NCBI RefSeq assembly: GCF_024029915.1
Contig: NZ_CP097478.1
Span: 124,001-188,000 of the forward strand
Length of the DNA: 64,000 nt
Direction of reading: 5' to 3'
Origin: Fructilactobacillus ixorae
GTDB lineage: Bacteria; Bacillota; Bacilli; Lactobacillales; Lactobacillaceae
The notes under the pieces were generated by a model. It was not told the DNA's origin, ran no database searches, and was given only the letters and a program-made list of their open reading frames with translations. The position numbers and the translations under genes are program-made. Shown piece by piece: positions 1 through 8,795 of this stretch. Positions within the stretch are counted from its first letter, which is position 1; every line of letters starts with the position of its first letter.

Positions 1-816
1 ACGTTTGCGCTTTTTATTCCCGAAATTGCCACGCAGATTTACCTGTATGTGAATAAGTACATGCTGGGAATCATGACTAACGTGACCCAGTCAGGGTACT
101 TCGGCCAGTCTGACAAAATTGTGAAGATGTCGTTAGCGGTTGTTACCGCAACCGGAATGGTAATGTTACCGCACGTTGCGAATGCCTTTCAAAAGGGTGA
201 ATACGAGAAAGTACGTCGGTATCTATACACCACGTTTGAGTTTGTAACGGCCATTTCAATTCCGTTAATGTTTGGAATTGCCGCAGTGGCACACACTCTA
301 GTTCCGTTGTTCTTTTCTCCTAAGTTCACGCCGGTGATTCCGCTAATGATGTTGGAATCGGTGGTTATCGTTCTAATTGCTTGGAGTAATGCCATTGGAG
401 TGCAGTACCTAGTCCCCACGGGACAAAATAAAGCGTATAACTATTCGGTAATTATTGGAGCAATTGTGAACATCATTGCAAACGTGCCCCTGATTTTAAC
501 GATTGGAACGGTGGGCGCCACGTTAGCTACGGTGCTTTCTGAAGTTTGTGTAACGGTCTACCAAGTTTATTCCATCCGCAATCAGGTTAGTTTAACCGAT
601 TTGTTTACAGGGTACTTCAAATATTTTATCGCCGGGTTGGTAATGTTTATAATCGTGTTTGTGATTGACATAAAATCCCAGGATACTTGGTTGGTCTTAA
701 TTGAAGAAATTTTCATTGGGATGGTATGTTACGCCATCATGTTGTTATGTTTACGACCACGGTTGATCAAAACTACGTTAGCACAAGTAACCCATAAATT
801 AAGTCAGCGCCATTAA
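1..816 (+). CDS. Polysaccharide flippase (Wzx-type, MOP superfamily), 5' truncated
   Basis: The reading frame is open from base 1, so the gene begins before the window; 271 residues of the C-terminal part are visible. It is highly hydrophobic, with alternating membrane helices. The segment around 'GYFGQSDKIVKM' and 'LVPTGQNKAYNYSV' resembles RfbX/Wzx exporters that flip undecaprenyl-linked repeat units across the membrane. Glycosyltransferases and a priming transferase lie immediately downstream, which supports a role in exopolysaccharide export. The last about 90 residues contain further membrane helices and a short basic tail. The next gene starts 86 bases later without an obvious terminator, so cotranscription is likely. 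Which polysaccharide it moves cannot be told from sequence. Confidence 0.85.
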   Translation, partial: TFALFIPEIATQIYLYVNKYMLGIMTNVTQSGYFGQSDKIVKMSLAVVTATGMVMLPHVANAFQKGEYEKVRRYLYTTFEFVTAISIPLMFGIAAVAHTLVPLFFSPKFTPVIPLMMLESVVIVLIAWSNAIGVQYLVPTGQNKAYNYSVIIGAIVNIIANVPLILTIGTVGATLATVLSEVCVTVYQVYSIRNQVSLTDLFTGYFKYFIAGLVMFIIVFVIDIKSQDTWLVLIEEIFIGMVCYAIMLLCLRPRLIKTTLAQVTHKLSQRH

Positions 817-902
817 GCGAGCAAAGTTACTAACTAGTCCGGCTGGGTGCTGGAATGAGTACTTTTGCCAGATCTAAGGAAGAATAAAGAAGAGGTTTTG
901 CG

Positions 903-1736
903 ATGAAAGCCAGCGTTTTTATTGATAAAGCGGTTAACGATATCGTGTATATCCCCATTTATCAGGTTAAATATAAGCGTAAATATAAAGAGTTTGCGAT
1001 TGCAACCATCCAACAAACAATTGATGCAATTGTGGATAAGCAAGTTTCGTTAAGTCGGTTTGGCGACGGTGAATTTAAATGGATTCACATGATCGAACAA
1101 AATTCCTATGAAAAGGAATCCCCAGAGCTTAGTAAACGATTGCTGGAAGTGATGAATACCAAGGACCCACGAGTGCAGGTTGGACTTCCCCAAGCCTTTC
1201 GTGATCCCACCGTTTTAACGGCGAAAAAGTACTGGGAACGAGAAATGGGAAAGTATGGAAAGCAGTGGACGAGTGATCCGGATCCCAACAAGCAGTACTT
1301 GAACACTTCGGTAACCCGACCGTACATGGACTTAATTGATAAGTCTGTGGCAGATTATGTTTTTGCTAAATTCAAGGGATACCTAAAGCACAAAACGGTC
1401 CTAATGATTGAAGGAAGCGCAACCAAGTTTGGCGAAAATAATGATTTATTAAGTCAAGCTAAACGAGTGGTTCGGCTTACCTGTCCGGACCGCAATGCCT
1501 TTGAATCCTACGCCACCATTTTTTCTACGGCTGTTCAGAAAATGAAAACGGAGGGCATTGACTTGGTACTGGTCGCGTTGGGACCGACTGCTACCATCCT
1601 CACGTACGATCTAGCCCGATCCACCACCCAACAAGTTTTAGACGTTGGTCACATGGATATTGAGTATAGTTGGTATTTAAATGGTGACACCAAGCGGGTT
1701 CCGGTTGCTGGCAAAGCGGTTAATGAAGTTGAATAA
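903..1736 (+). CDS. GT-D fold glycosyltransferase (DUF1792 / SP_1767 family)
   Basis: A 277-residue soluble protein. Near residue 51 it has the motif 'LSRFGDGEFKWI', the RFGDGE signature of the DUF1792 (GT-D) family, which binds the sugar nucleotide and metal. The C-terminal half has 'LVLVALGPTATILTYDLA', also typical of this family. In streptococci such enzymes add glucose to serine-rich surface glycoproteins or polysaccharides; here the position between a flippase and a priming transferase suggests exopolysaccharide assembly. The ATG is preceded by AAGAAGAGG. A terminator-like hairpin follows the stop, so this gene probably ends the transcript that includes the flippase. Confidence 0.82.
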   Translation: MKASVFIDKAVNDIVYIPIYQVKYKRKYKEFAIATIQQTIDAIVDKQVSLSRFGDGEFKWIHMIEQNSYEKESPELSKRLLEVMNTKDPRVQVGLPQAFRDPTVLTAKKYWEREMGKYGKQWTSDPDPNKQYLNTSVTRPYMDLIDKSVADYVFAKFKGYLKHKTVLMIEGSATKFGENNDLLSQAKRVVRLTCPDRNAFESYATIFSTAVQKMKTEGIDLVLVALGPTATILTYDLARSTTQQVLDVGHMDIEYSWYLNGDTKRVPVAGKAVNEVE

Positions 1737-1748
1737 GCGTTAAAAAGA

Positions 1749-1800
1749 ACTTAATGTAATGCGATGAGCTAGCTAAAAAACACTACATTAGGTTTTTATT
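1749..1800 (+). terminator. Probable intrinsic terminator after the GT-D gene
   Basis: TTAATGTAaTG near 1751-1761 can pair with CActACATTAg at 1781-1791, followed by GTTTTTATTTT. The loop of about 20 bases is long and the stem is AT-rich, so it may be leaky. Confidence 0.5.
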
Positions 1801-1856
1801 TTGGAGTAAAGTGGGTTAAACAAGGACGAAGCAACAACCGTAATTTTTAACTGTTT

Positions 1857-1885
1857 TTTCTTTTACCGATTTTGTATGATATAAT
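1857..1885 (+). promoter_or_regulatory. Promoter of the priming-transferase transcript
   Basis: TGATATAAT at 1877-1885 is a perfect extended -10. The -35 17 bases upstream (TTTCTT, 1857-1862) is weak, as is common with extended -10 promoters. It lies about 70 bases before the TTG start at 1953 and gives the second half of the exopolysaccharide cluster its own transcription start. Confidence 0.6.
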
Positions 1886-1952
1886 TAGAGCGCTTTACAT
1901 CGGTAATTATTAGGTTACTGAGGACTGATTTTTAAGAAAAAGGTGATTAGAT

Positions 1953-2606
1953 TTGACTGATGAACAGATCTGGCTTAATCCAGCAAAAGTACAAAATCGA
2001 CCAGTTTATTTTTCTGTGAAACGGATGATGGATGTACTTTTAAGTGTTTTAGGTTTAATTTTAATCAGTCCACTGTTATTAGTGATTTGTTTGCTAGTTA
2101 AATTTGATGGCTCGCACGGAAAAGTGTTGTATGTCCAGGAACGAGTTGGCAAAAATGGCATTCATTTTAAGATGCTTAAATTTCGGTCAATGGTTCCCAA
2201 TGCGGATCAAAAACTAGCAGAATTAAAAAATAAAAATGAAGTTGAAGGGGCCATGTTCAAAATTAAGGATGATCCCCGGATTACGAAAATTGGGAAATTT
2301 ATTCGGAAATACAGTTTGGACGAACTTCCCCAGTTATTTAATGTAATTAGTGGGAGTATGTCGTTAGTTGGACCACGCCCCCCGATTCCGAGTGAGGTAG
2401 AGGAATATACTGATTACGATAAACAGCGGTTGCTGGTAGTCCCTGGTTGTACGGGACTCTGGCAAACCACGGCGCGTAATAGTTCTGACTTTAATGAAAT
2501 GGTCAATTTAGATTTAGATTATATTCAAAAAAGTTCCTTTTCGTTTGATTTAAAGATGATGTTTGACACTGTCAAAATTATGATAAAGCCGAACGCTGCA
2601 TACTAA
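1953..2606 (+). CDS. Priming sugar phosphotransferase (undecaprenyl-phosphate sugar-1-phosphate transferase)
   Basis: A 217-residue bacterial sugar transferase of the WcaJ/EpsL C-terminal type. It has one N-terminal membrane helix (about residues 27-50) after 'VKRMMDVLLSVLGL', then the cytosolic catalytic part with 'KFRSM', 'LDELPQLFNV' and 'SLVGPRPP'. Such enzymes transfer a sugar-1-phosphate from a UDP-sugar to undecaprenyl phosphate, the first committed step of repeat-unit synthesis. It is the short form lacking the extra N-terminal membrane domain. The start is TTG with a good AAAAGGTGAT site seven bases upstream; no better ATG exists before the conserved region. It follows its own promoter and precedes a hairpin terminator, so it may be made in excess over the downstream transferases. 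Confidence 0.93.
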   Translation: MTDEQIWLNPAKVQNRPVYFSVKRMMDVLLSVLGLILISPLLLVICLLVKFDGSHGKVLYVQERVGKNGIHFKMLKFRSMVPNADQKLAELKNKNEVEGAMFKIKDDPRITKIGKFIRKYSLDELPQLFNVISGSMSLVGPRPPIPSEVEEYTDYDKQRLLVVPGCTGLWQTTARNSSDFNEMVNLDLDYIQKSSFSFDLKMMFDTVKIMIKPNAAY

Positions 2607-2609
2607 TCG

Positions 2610-2640
2610 AAGTGAATCAGTTTTGATTCACTTTTGTTTT
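2610..2640 (+). terminator. Intrinsic terminator/attenuator between priming transferase and downstream transferases
   Basis: AAGTGAATCA (2610-2619) pairs with TGATTCACTT (2624-2633) around a four-base loop, followed by TTGTTTT. No clear promoter lies between it and the next gene at 2669, so it probably acts as a partial terminator inside the cluster. Confidence 0.75.
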
Positions 2641-2668
2641 GTCAACGTGATTGTAAGGAGACCTTCCC

Positions 2669-3454
2669 ATGAAAACCAAAATTTTAGTTGCTACCCATAA
2701 GGCCGCTCCGATGCCAGCCGACCAACAATTATACTTACCAGTCCTTGTGGGTGCCACCTTTAACGACACCGGACAAACGGGCTTTCAGTTGGATAATCAG
2801 GGTGACAATCTTTCTGCGAAAAACCCCAACTATAACGAACTAACGGCGGTTTACTGGGCATGGAAAAATTTGCAAGCGGTTGATGCCATTGGATTAGTTC
2901 ATTACCGACGGTTTTTTAGTGAAAGCCACCGGCGCAGTTTAGATGCAGTGTTAACTGCGTCGCAAGCTGATGATTTACTGAAGCAAGCGCCCGTTGTGTT
3001 GCCCAAAAAAAGACATTATTACATCGAAACGATTCAATCGCATTACCTTCATTCGCATTATCAAGAACCACTGGATGTAACTCGTGCGGTAATCGCACAA
3101 CACGATCCAGATTACTTAGCGGCATTCGATGCGGTGATGGCAAGTCGCTCTGCCCATATGTTTAACATGTTTATTATGCAAAAGAACTATTTTGATGCTT
3201 ACTGTAAGTGGATGTTTGGCGTCTTGTTTGAGGTGGAAAAGCACATTGACATCACGAACTATTCGACGCAGGAAGCCCGGGTATTTGGCTACCTTTCAGA
3301 ATTGTTGATGGACGTATGGATTAACACTAATCAAGTGAAATATGTGGAGTGTAATTGGATTCAGATTGGGGACCGTCAGTTAGTGAAAAAGGCCTATGGT
3401 TTTTTGAAGCGGAAACTATTCAGTAACGTTGGTAGTGATAATACCCATTATTAG
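2669..3454 (+). CDS. DUF4422 glycosyltransferase
   Basis: A 261-residue protein with the DUF4422 hallmarks: N-terminal 'KILVATHKAAPMP', then 'YNELTAVYWAWKN', 'IGLVHYRRFF' and 'MFNMFIM'. Family members are exopolysaccharide or capsule glycosyltransferases, some shown to transfer galactose or galactofuranose; the sugar here is unknown. No signal peptide or membrane helix is seen, so it should act at the cytoplasmic face. The ATG has an AAGGAGA site. It opens a tight run of five transferases with gaps of 11 to 23 bases. Confidence 0.85.
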   Translation: MKTKILVATHKAAPMPADQQLYLPVLVGATFNDTGQTGFQLDNQGDNLSAKNPNYNELTAVYWAWKNLQAVDAIGLVHYRRFFSESHRRSLDAVLTASQADDLLKQAPVVLPKKRHYYIETIQSHYLHSHYQEPLDVTRAVIAQHDPDYLAAFDAVMASRSAHMFNMFIMQKNYFDAYCKWMFGVLFEVEKHIDITNYSTQEARVFGYLSELLMDVWINTNQVKYVECNWIQIGDRQLVKKAYGFLKRKLFSNVGSDNTHY

Positions 3455-3465
3455 GAGATTGATGA

Positions 3466-4428
3466 ATGGCTGAATATGATGTTAGTGTGATCTTAACGAC
3501 TTATAATGCAGAACAAACGCTAGCGCGCGCGTTTACTTCAATCATTCAACAACAAACGGGGCACTCGTTTGAAGTCATTGTGGTGGACGATGGATCGACT
3601 GATAAGACCGTTCCAATGATAAAAAAGTATGCGAGTCAATATCGCAACGTTCGCTATGTGTTGCAGGCCAATGGCGGACCATCGGCAGCTCGGAACACGG
3701 GGATTGATCATGCGCAGGGAGAATTTCTGCTCTTTTCTGATGACGATGACGAATATCGCCCCGATTACATCGAAAATGCAATGCAACAAAGCCCTAACCA
3801 GCAATTGGTCATTGTTGGAATTGAGAAGCATCTCCAAAACGGTGAGGTGCTGACTGAAACCCATTCAGCACTTGAAACGGCGCGGAGTAACGAACAACTG
3901 ATTCAAACCTATTTAGTTAATAATCAGGAGTTAGATGTTGGACCATGGAATAAATTATTCCGCGTAAGTTTAATCAGAAAACATCAGCTGTATTTTGCCA
4001 ATAAAATCTTTGAGGATAGCCTGTTTATTCTGAAGTACTTAAAGCTAATTAACTATAATGAAATTGGTTTTGTGCACCGATCTGAGTATCTGCTATACAA
4101 ACGAAATGGTTCGATCACTAATTCATATGAGCAGCAGCTGTTAAGTCGCTGTGATGATTACATTGCCGCGGTCGCAAAACTTGTCAAAACGAAGCAGGGC
4201 TTACCGAGGTACTTTGCTAGTTTTAAAGCCCGCATTTATTTGTACTATGTGCACAGAAATATTTTGACGAATGCGGCGTGGACCAGTAATGAGCAATGGC
4301 AGTTTTTACGCACTCGAATTAATTGGCAATCGTTTCTAGCTTTAGATAATAAGTATCGCTTAGCACTTGGGTTAGCCCGATTTTGGCCTAAACTCTATAT
4401 CAAAATGTATCGACAAAAAAATGAGTGA
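3466..4428 (+). CDS. Glycosyltransferase family 2
   Basis: A 320-residue GT-A fold enzyme: 'VSVILTTYNAEQTLARAF' at the N-terminus, 'VVDDGSTDKT' for nucleotide binding, 'NGGPSAARNTGID', and 'FSDDDDEY', the DXD-type metal-binding motif (with an extra Asp). About residues 155-210 carry 'VGPWNKLFR', typical of the acceptor region of exopolysaccharide GT2 enzymes. The stop region overlaps the extended reading frame of the next gene, implying one transcript. Donor and acceptor sugars cannot be assigned. Confidence 0.88.
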   Translation: MAEYDVSVILTTYNAEQTLARAFTSIIQQQTGHSFEVIVVDDGSTDKTVPMIKKYASQYRNVRYVLQANGGPSAARNTGIDHAQGEFLLFSDDDDEYRPDYIENAMQQSPNQQLVIVGIEKHLQNGEVLTETHSALETARSNEQLIQTYLVNNQELDVGPWNKLFRVSLIRKHQLYFANKIFEDSLFILKYLKLINYNEIGFVHRSEYLLYKRNGSITNSYEQQLLSRCDDYIAAVAKLVKTKQGLPRYFASFKARIYLYYVHRNILTNAAWTSNEQWQFLRTRINWQSFLALDNKYRLALGLARFWPKLYIKMYRQKNE

Positions 4429-4451
4429 CTAGGGAGAAGAGGAGCTTTTTT

Positions 4452-5501
4452 GTGAAAAAAAAAATTGATGTCATTTGTAATATTGAGCCGGGCGGAATTA
4501 CCACCGTGGTTAAGCACTTGCTGACTAGCCCAGCATTTTTGCAAACGTTTGATTTATCTCTATATGTATTCCAGCACTCTCACTACACAGAAGCACTTCA
4601 ACAAATCGGCCAGCACGTCCCAATTACGAACTCAGCTAGTACATCTAAGCGCCGAAACCTAGTGGCGCTATTTAACTTCTTAGTGCACTATGAGGGGGCT
4701 GCGTTAATTATTCTGGGACCGCTCCAAGTAATGTTGGCCCGGATGGTAAAGGTCCTGTTTAGGAAAAAGTACACCATTATTTCGTGGATTCAGGTTTCGC
4801 AAAAGGATCCGGGGATTGCCAAGAAATTTTTTGCGCTAAAGTATGCGGACTATCACCTGGCAATTTCTACGGGGATTAAACAAGAATTGGAACAATTGGG
4901 AGTTGCCGAGCAACGCATCGACGTCATTTATAATCCCGTTGACCGGCAAACCAAAGTAATTAAAGCTACTACGCCATGTAAATTTATTTACATTGGCCGG
5001 CTTCTTTTAGATGGTCAGAAAAATTTGCGGCAATTACTACGTTGTTTTGCAGCCTTAGATGGTAATTGGAAGTTAGAAATCTTTGGCAATGGTCCAGATG
5101 CTGAAGGCGTGGCGACGTTGATTGCTCAGGATTCCCGCTTACGGGCGAATGTTCAGCTCCATGGTTGGGTTGAGAATCCACTACAAACAATTGAGACAGC
5201 CAATGCCCTAGTTCTAAACTCTAATTATGAGGGGTTTGGAATGGTCTTAGCGGAAGCAATGAGCTATGGGATTCCCTGCATTTCCTCTGATTGTCCCGTG
5301 GGCCCTAGTGATATTATTCAGCAGGGACAAAACGGCTTTCTATATCAGTTAGGGGACTACCAGGCATTAACTACGAATTTACGCCAGTTTGTTGCCGGAA
5401 CCACGAACTTTGATCCCCAGGCCATCAAAAATTCAATTCAGTTCATGTATACTGATGAGTATGATCATCGCTTGTTAACAACGCTTGAAAAAATTGTGTA
5501 A
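4452..5501 (+). CDS. Glycosyltransferase family 4
   Basis: About 349 residues, GT-B fold. N-terminal 'IDVICNIEPGGITTVVKHLL' is an acceptor-domain G-rich loop; 'FIYIGRLLLDGQKNL' opens the second Rossmann domain, and 'NSNYEGFGMVLAEAMSYGIP' is the GT4 nucleotide-sugar motif with E-x7-E. I chose GTG at 4452 because GAGAAGAGGAG sits the right distance upstream; an in-frame GTG at 4425 overlapping the previous stop lacks such spacing. It is a retaining transferase by family. The next gene follows after 18 bases. Confidence 0.88.
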   Translation: MKKKIDVICNIEPGGITTVVKHLLTSPAFLQTFDLSLYVFQHSHYTEALQQIGQHVPITNSASTSKRRNLVALFNFLVHYEGAALIILGPLQVMLARMVKVLFRKKYTIISWIQVSQKDPGIAKKFFALKYADYHLAISTGIKQELEQLGVAEQRIDVIYNPVDRQTKVIKATTPCKFIYIGRLLLDGQKNLRQLLRCFAALDGNWKLEIFGNGPDAEGVATLIAQDSRLRANVQLHGWVENPLQTIETANALVLNSNYEGFGMVLAEAMSYGIPCISSDCPVGPSDIIQQGQNGFLYQLGDYQALTTNLRQFVAGTTNFDPQAIKNSIQFMYTDEYDHRLLTTLEKIV

Positions 5502-5519
5502 TTGGAGAGGAATTTGCTA

Positions 5520-6509
5520 ATGGTACCCATGGTGGACGTGATTGTTCCGGTTTATAACGGGGAGCAATTCTTACAAAAGTGTTTAAATTCATTGGAGCAA
5601 CAGACATATCCCAATTTGCATCCCATCCTGGTTGATGATCATTCTAGTGATGGTTCAGTTGCAATCCTTCGTGACTATCAACATCGGTCTAAGTTTGAGG
5701 TCACGGTGTTGGTGAATGAGGAAAATAAGGGGGTTTCGTACTCTAGAAATCGAGCGCTTGAGCAGCTCCAGGGAACATACGTAACCTTTGCGGATGCCGA
5801 TGATTTGTTGTTGGAAAAGCACGTGCAAAAACTAGTAAAACTCATTGAAGCCAATGATGTCCGGATTGCGGTTACCGGGGGTGGCAGCCATTTAAAGCTC
5901 AACCCGAAGAATTTCAAGTGGCCCCGGGTGTACTCGTTTAACGATTCCTTGTGTGAATTGCTTGGTTCGCGGGGGGTAGAGGGCTACCTGTGGAATAAGC
6001 TATTTTATACGAGTGATATTAAACAATACCAGCTGAACTTTGTTCCTAACATTTTTATGGGTGAAGATCTGTTGTTCGTGTTTAAGCTCGCAGTTGAAAC
6101 TCGAACCAAGTTAGTTTATGGACCACGAGTCACTTATTATTATCGCCCCAACCAGGATAGCGCCATGCGAAAAAATCGGAGTGTCGCCGGGGTGTTGAAA
6201 AAGGGACAGAATTGGTTAAAAACGTACCACGAGTTACAGACCATTGCAGCTAAAAATCTTGATCCGCACGCCAATAATAAGGTGTTTAAGCTATTAGACC
6301 TGCAGTATTATGGGTCCATTAACGATTTTATGTATGATTTATTTAAGGTTAACGATCATAAAGATGCTGTGCAATTAAAGCCCGAGTTCCAGCACTTCGT
6401 AACCCATGATTTTATTCGAGTCTTGTGCAGTAAGTATTTTTCGTCCAGAAGAAAAATTGGAATTTTCAAAAAAACCCGCCAAAACCAACGGGATTTAAAA
6501 ACTAAGTAA
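5520..6509 (+). CDS. Glycosyltransferase family 2
   Basis: About 329 residues, GT-A fold: 'VDVIVPVYNGEQFLQKCLNS', 'LVDDHSSDGS', 'NKGVSYSRNRAL' and 'FADADDLL' (DXD motif). 'GVEGYLWNKLFY' in the middle is again the exopolysaccharide GT2 acceptor signature, and 'YYYRPNQDSAMRK' is often seen in CpsJ/EpsJ-like enzymes. The ATG at 5520 follows GGAGAGG by nine bases and is preferred over the TTG at 5502. The basic C-terminus (KIGIFKKTRQNQR) may bind the membrane surface. Substrates unknown. Confidence 0.88.
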   Translation: MVPMVDVIVPVYNGEQFLQKCLNSLEQQTYPNLHPILVDDHSSDGSVAILRDYQHRSKFEVTVLVNEENKGVSYSRNRALEQLQGTYVTFADADDLLLEKHVQKLVKLIEANDVRIAVTGGGSHLKLNPKNFKWPRVYSFNDSLCELLGSRGVEGYLWNKLFYTSDIKQYQLNFVPNIFMGEDLLFVFKLAVETRTKLVYGPRVTYYYRPNQDSAMRKNRSVAGVLKKGQNWLKTYHELQTIAAKNLDPHANNKVFKLLDLQYYGSINDFMYDLFKVNDHKDAVQLKPEFQHFVTHDFIRVLCSKYFSSRRKIGIFKKTRQNQRDLKTK

Positions 6510-6520
6510 TGAGGTAGTTT

Positions 6521-7552
6521 ATGAGTAGATACATAATTAATATGGTTCGTGCTGACGGCAGTTCTGGTGATAATAAGCCCAAAGCAGATGCAGGACGGAT
6601 TTTAGCCGATCGACTCGCATTTCAGCCCGTAAACATTAAGCAGTATAAGCATAGTCGGATTGATCAAAATTGGCTAATCCACAGTCGAATTAAGCACAAA
6701 TTAGGTCCCCTCCATTTGACTGCTGATGACGTTGTTTTGGTGCACTACCCAATCTATACGGGCGCAAAGTTTGAAACTTATTTACTAGAATATTTGCAAA
6801 AACACGGGGTAACAACCATTGCATTAGTGCATGATCTTGACTCGTTGCGGTTTAACTGGAGTATTTTTGGTGACCTCCAAAACGAAGTGAACTATTTGAA
6901 CGGGTATGATTTTGTGATTGCGCACAATCCTAAAATGACCGAACTGCTCCGACAGACGGGACTGACGACCAAGGTTGTTAATTTAAGGATTTTTGACTAC
7001 CTTGCGAAACGGAACGAAGTTGCAAATTCGAGCCAAACTAAAAATCAGGTCACCTTTGCTGGGAATCTGAATAAAGCACCTTTTTTAATTAATTTGCAGG
7101 TTCACAATCCAGTTAAGTTTGAATTATACGGTAACATTGATGATGCTAGTCAACTTAATCCATCGTTACATTACCACGGGAGTGTTTCGCCTACGCAGTT
7201 GGCAAAGGAAATGGGCCGTGGATTTGGCCTGGTTTGGGATGGAACCTCAGTTAACGGCGTAACTGGCTCCGTTGGAAATTATTTACGATACAATAATCCT
7301 TACAAACTGTCTGCTTACCTCAGTGCAGATATGCCTGTGATTGTGTGGGAAAAAGCAGCCATTAGCGATTTCGTTAACCGCCATCAAATTGGAATTTCCG
7401 TTGCCCGAATTGATGATTTGACGGATGTTTTATCCCAGCTTGATGATGCTAAGTTTCAGCAGATGGTTGCTAATGCCCAATCAATTGGGGCGAAGGTCCG
7501 CAATGGCGATTATCTCTACGCAGCTGTAAAACAGTGTTTAAAACCAAATTAA
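6521..7552 (+). CDS. Gtf3/WbbI-like sugar transferase
   Basis: A 343-residue GT-B-type enzyme resembling the Gtf3 glucosyltransferase and beta-1,6-galactofuranosyltransferase group: 'DDVVLVHYPIYTG', 'IALVHDLDSLR', 'FAGNLNKAPFL', 'YHGSVSPTQLAKEM' and 'FGLVWDGTSVNGVTGSVGNY', ending 'NNPYKLSAYLSADMPVIVW'. These match the conserved core of that family in order. It is the last gene of the cluster and is followed by a strong bidirectional terminator. No UDP-galactopyranose mutase is present in the window, so galactofuranose transfer cannot be argued from context. Confidence 0.8.
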   Translation: MSRYIINMVRADGSSGDNKPKADAGRILADRLAFQPVNIKQYKHSRIDQNWLIHSRIKHKLGPLHLTADDVVLVHYPIYTGAKFETYLLEYLQKHGVTTIALVHDLDSLRFNWSIFGDLQNEVNYLNGYDFVIAHNPKMTELLRQTGLTTKVVNLRIFDYLAKRNEVANSSQTKNQVTFAGNLNKAPFLINLQVHNPVKFELYGNIDDASQLNPSLHYHGSVSPTQLAKEMGRGFGLVWDGTSVNGVTGSVGNYLRYNNPYKLSAYLSADMPVIVWEKAAISDFVNRHQIGISVARIDDLTDVLSQLDDAKFQQMVANAQSIGAKVRNGDYLYAAVKQCLKPN

Positions 7553-7556
7553 TGTA

Positions 7557-7607
7557 AAAAGAAAAAACTGCTCTTGGCGAAGCTTGGTCGAGAGCAGTTT
7601 TTTCTTT
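7557..7607. terminator. Bidirectional intrinsic terminator
   Basis: AAAAAACTGCTCT (7562-7574) pairs with AGAGCAGTTTTTT (7591-7603) around a 16-base loop. The A-tract and T-tract serve both the exopolysaccharide cluster and the convergent acyltransferase. Confidence 0.88.
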
Positions 7608-7613
7608 AAGTTC

Positions 7614-8633
7614 CTAAGGGAGGATTTGCTTAATCAGTTTAACTTTACGAACCCAGTAAATGATAGCGGCACCCACCACATAAGTTACAATTGGCATTAG
7701 CCAAACATAGCTGAAACTATTTGGAAAGGGTTTGAAACTAATTTCAAACAGTTTAAAGAAGAGGGGGTGAAGGATATAAATGCCTAGACTAGTTGAGGCC
7801 GTGGCTGCAATCAACTTTTCGTGATTAGAGAAGAAAGCAGTACTTTCGCTAACTCGCTTGACCAATAAGTAGAGACCGACGGAGTAGAAACAGAGCAGGG
7901 GCCCACCGAGCGCAAAGCGGTCTAACTTTACGAGACAAAGGAGCAAAGAAATGACCAGAGCCACTCCACCGAGCGCCATCAGGATGTTTTGCAGTTTAAC
8001 TGAAAAGTAATCAGTTTTAAGCAGGTAACCCATGATGAAGAAGCCTACAAATTCAGAGGCAATTGGATTAATCTGAACCCCAGTGGCCCCACCAATAATG
8101 GGGAGATTCAAAGCTTTAGCAAAGTATAAATATACGTAGGTTCCGATGAAACTTAAAATTACTAGATAAAGCAGCAATTCTTTATGGTGCTTGGCTAGAA
8201 TTGCCAGCACCGGAGTTAACAAATACAGTAAAATGATGGCGTAGAAAAACCAAAAGATATTATTAATGTTATTGTTTAAAAAGCTAAACAGGAAGTCTTT
8301 GATGCCCGGATTGGGATGGGGAATTGGTCCTGGAAAAGCAGTGAATTTTATATCATAAAGATAGTAAATAACGCTCCAAACGACTAGGGGAATGCCAACC
8401 CGTTTCATTCGTTTTATGAGAAAAGTTTTAGTTGAATATTTTTCCCGATAGTTTAATAAGGTCGCCCCTGAATTCATAATGAACAGGTAAACAGCCGGAA
8501 TAAAAATTGCTTGAATCAGGTCATTCTTGACGATAATCCCCTTGTTGTTAATGAATTGGGAAGAATGCAGCATTAAAACGGAAAAAATGGCAAGCATATT
8601 GATGAGATCAATGTAAATAATTCTTTTTTTCAT
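7614..8633 (-). CDS. Acyltransferase family 3 membrane protein (OafA/WecH-like)
   Basis: About 339 residues with some ten membrane helices. N-terminal 'IIYIDLINMLAIFSVLMLHSS' carries the conserved His of the acyltransferase-3 family (normally R-x10-H), which moves acetyl or other acyl groups onto extracellular glycans. Later parts include 'GIYILHPLFF', the family's conserved C-terminal helix motif. I chose the ATG at 8633 because AAGGAAGTG lies just upstream; an upstream in-frame ATG at 8699 has no such site. It converges on the exopolysaccharide cluster and may acylate that polymer, which is inference from position only. Confidence 0.85.
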   Translation of the reverse strand: MKKRIIYIDLINMLAIFSVLMLHSSQFINNKGIIVKNDLIQAIFIPAVYLFIMNSGATLLNYREKYSTKTFLIKRMKRVGIPLVVWSVIYYLYDIKFTAFPGPIPHPNPGIKDFLFSFLNNNINNIFWFFYAIILLYLLTPVLAILAKHHKELLLYLVILSFIGTYVYLYFAKALNLPIIGGATGVQINPIASEFVGFFIMGYLLKTDYFSVKLQNILMALGGVALVISLLLCLVKLDRFALGGPLLCFYSVGLYLLVKRVSESTAFFSNHEKLIAATASTSLGIYILHPLFFKLFEISFKPFPNSFSYVWLMPIVTYVVGAAIIYWVRKVKLIKQILP

Positions 8634-8736
8634 AATCACACTTCCTTGTAACTGAGTAATCATAGTTATAATTATGCCATTGATTGTGATAAATGTCATT
8701 TTTAAAAAGATTGCTAGGGGAGATTTCCTTAATTTC

Positions 8737-8766
8737 TTGCTATCTAATTTCCAAGTACCTTATAAT
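8737..8766 (+). promoter_or_regulatory. Promoter of the hydroxyacid dehydrogenase operon
   Basis: TTGCTA (8737-8742), an 18-base spacer and TATAAT (8761-8766), 29 bases before the ATG at 8796. Confidence 0.7.
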
Positions 8767-8795
8767 TAAGCATAGACCGACTGAGGAGAATGAAT

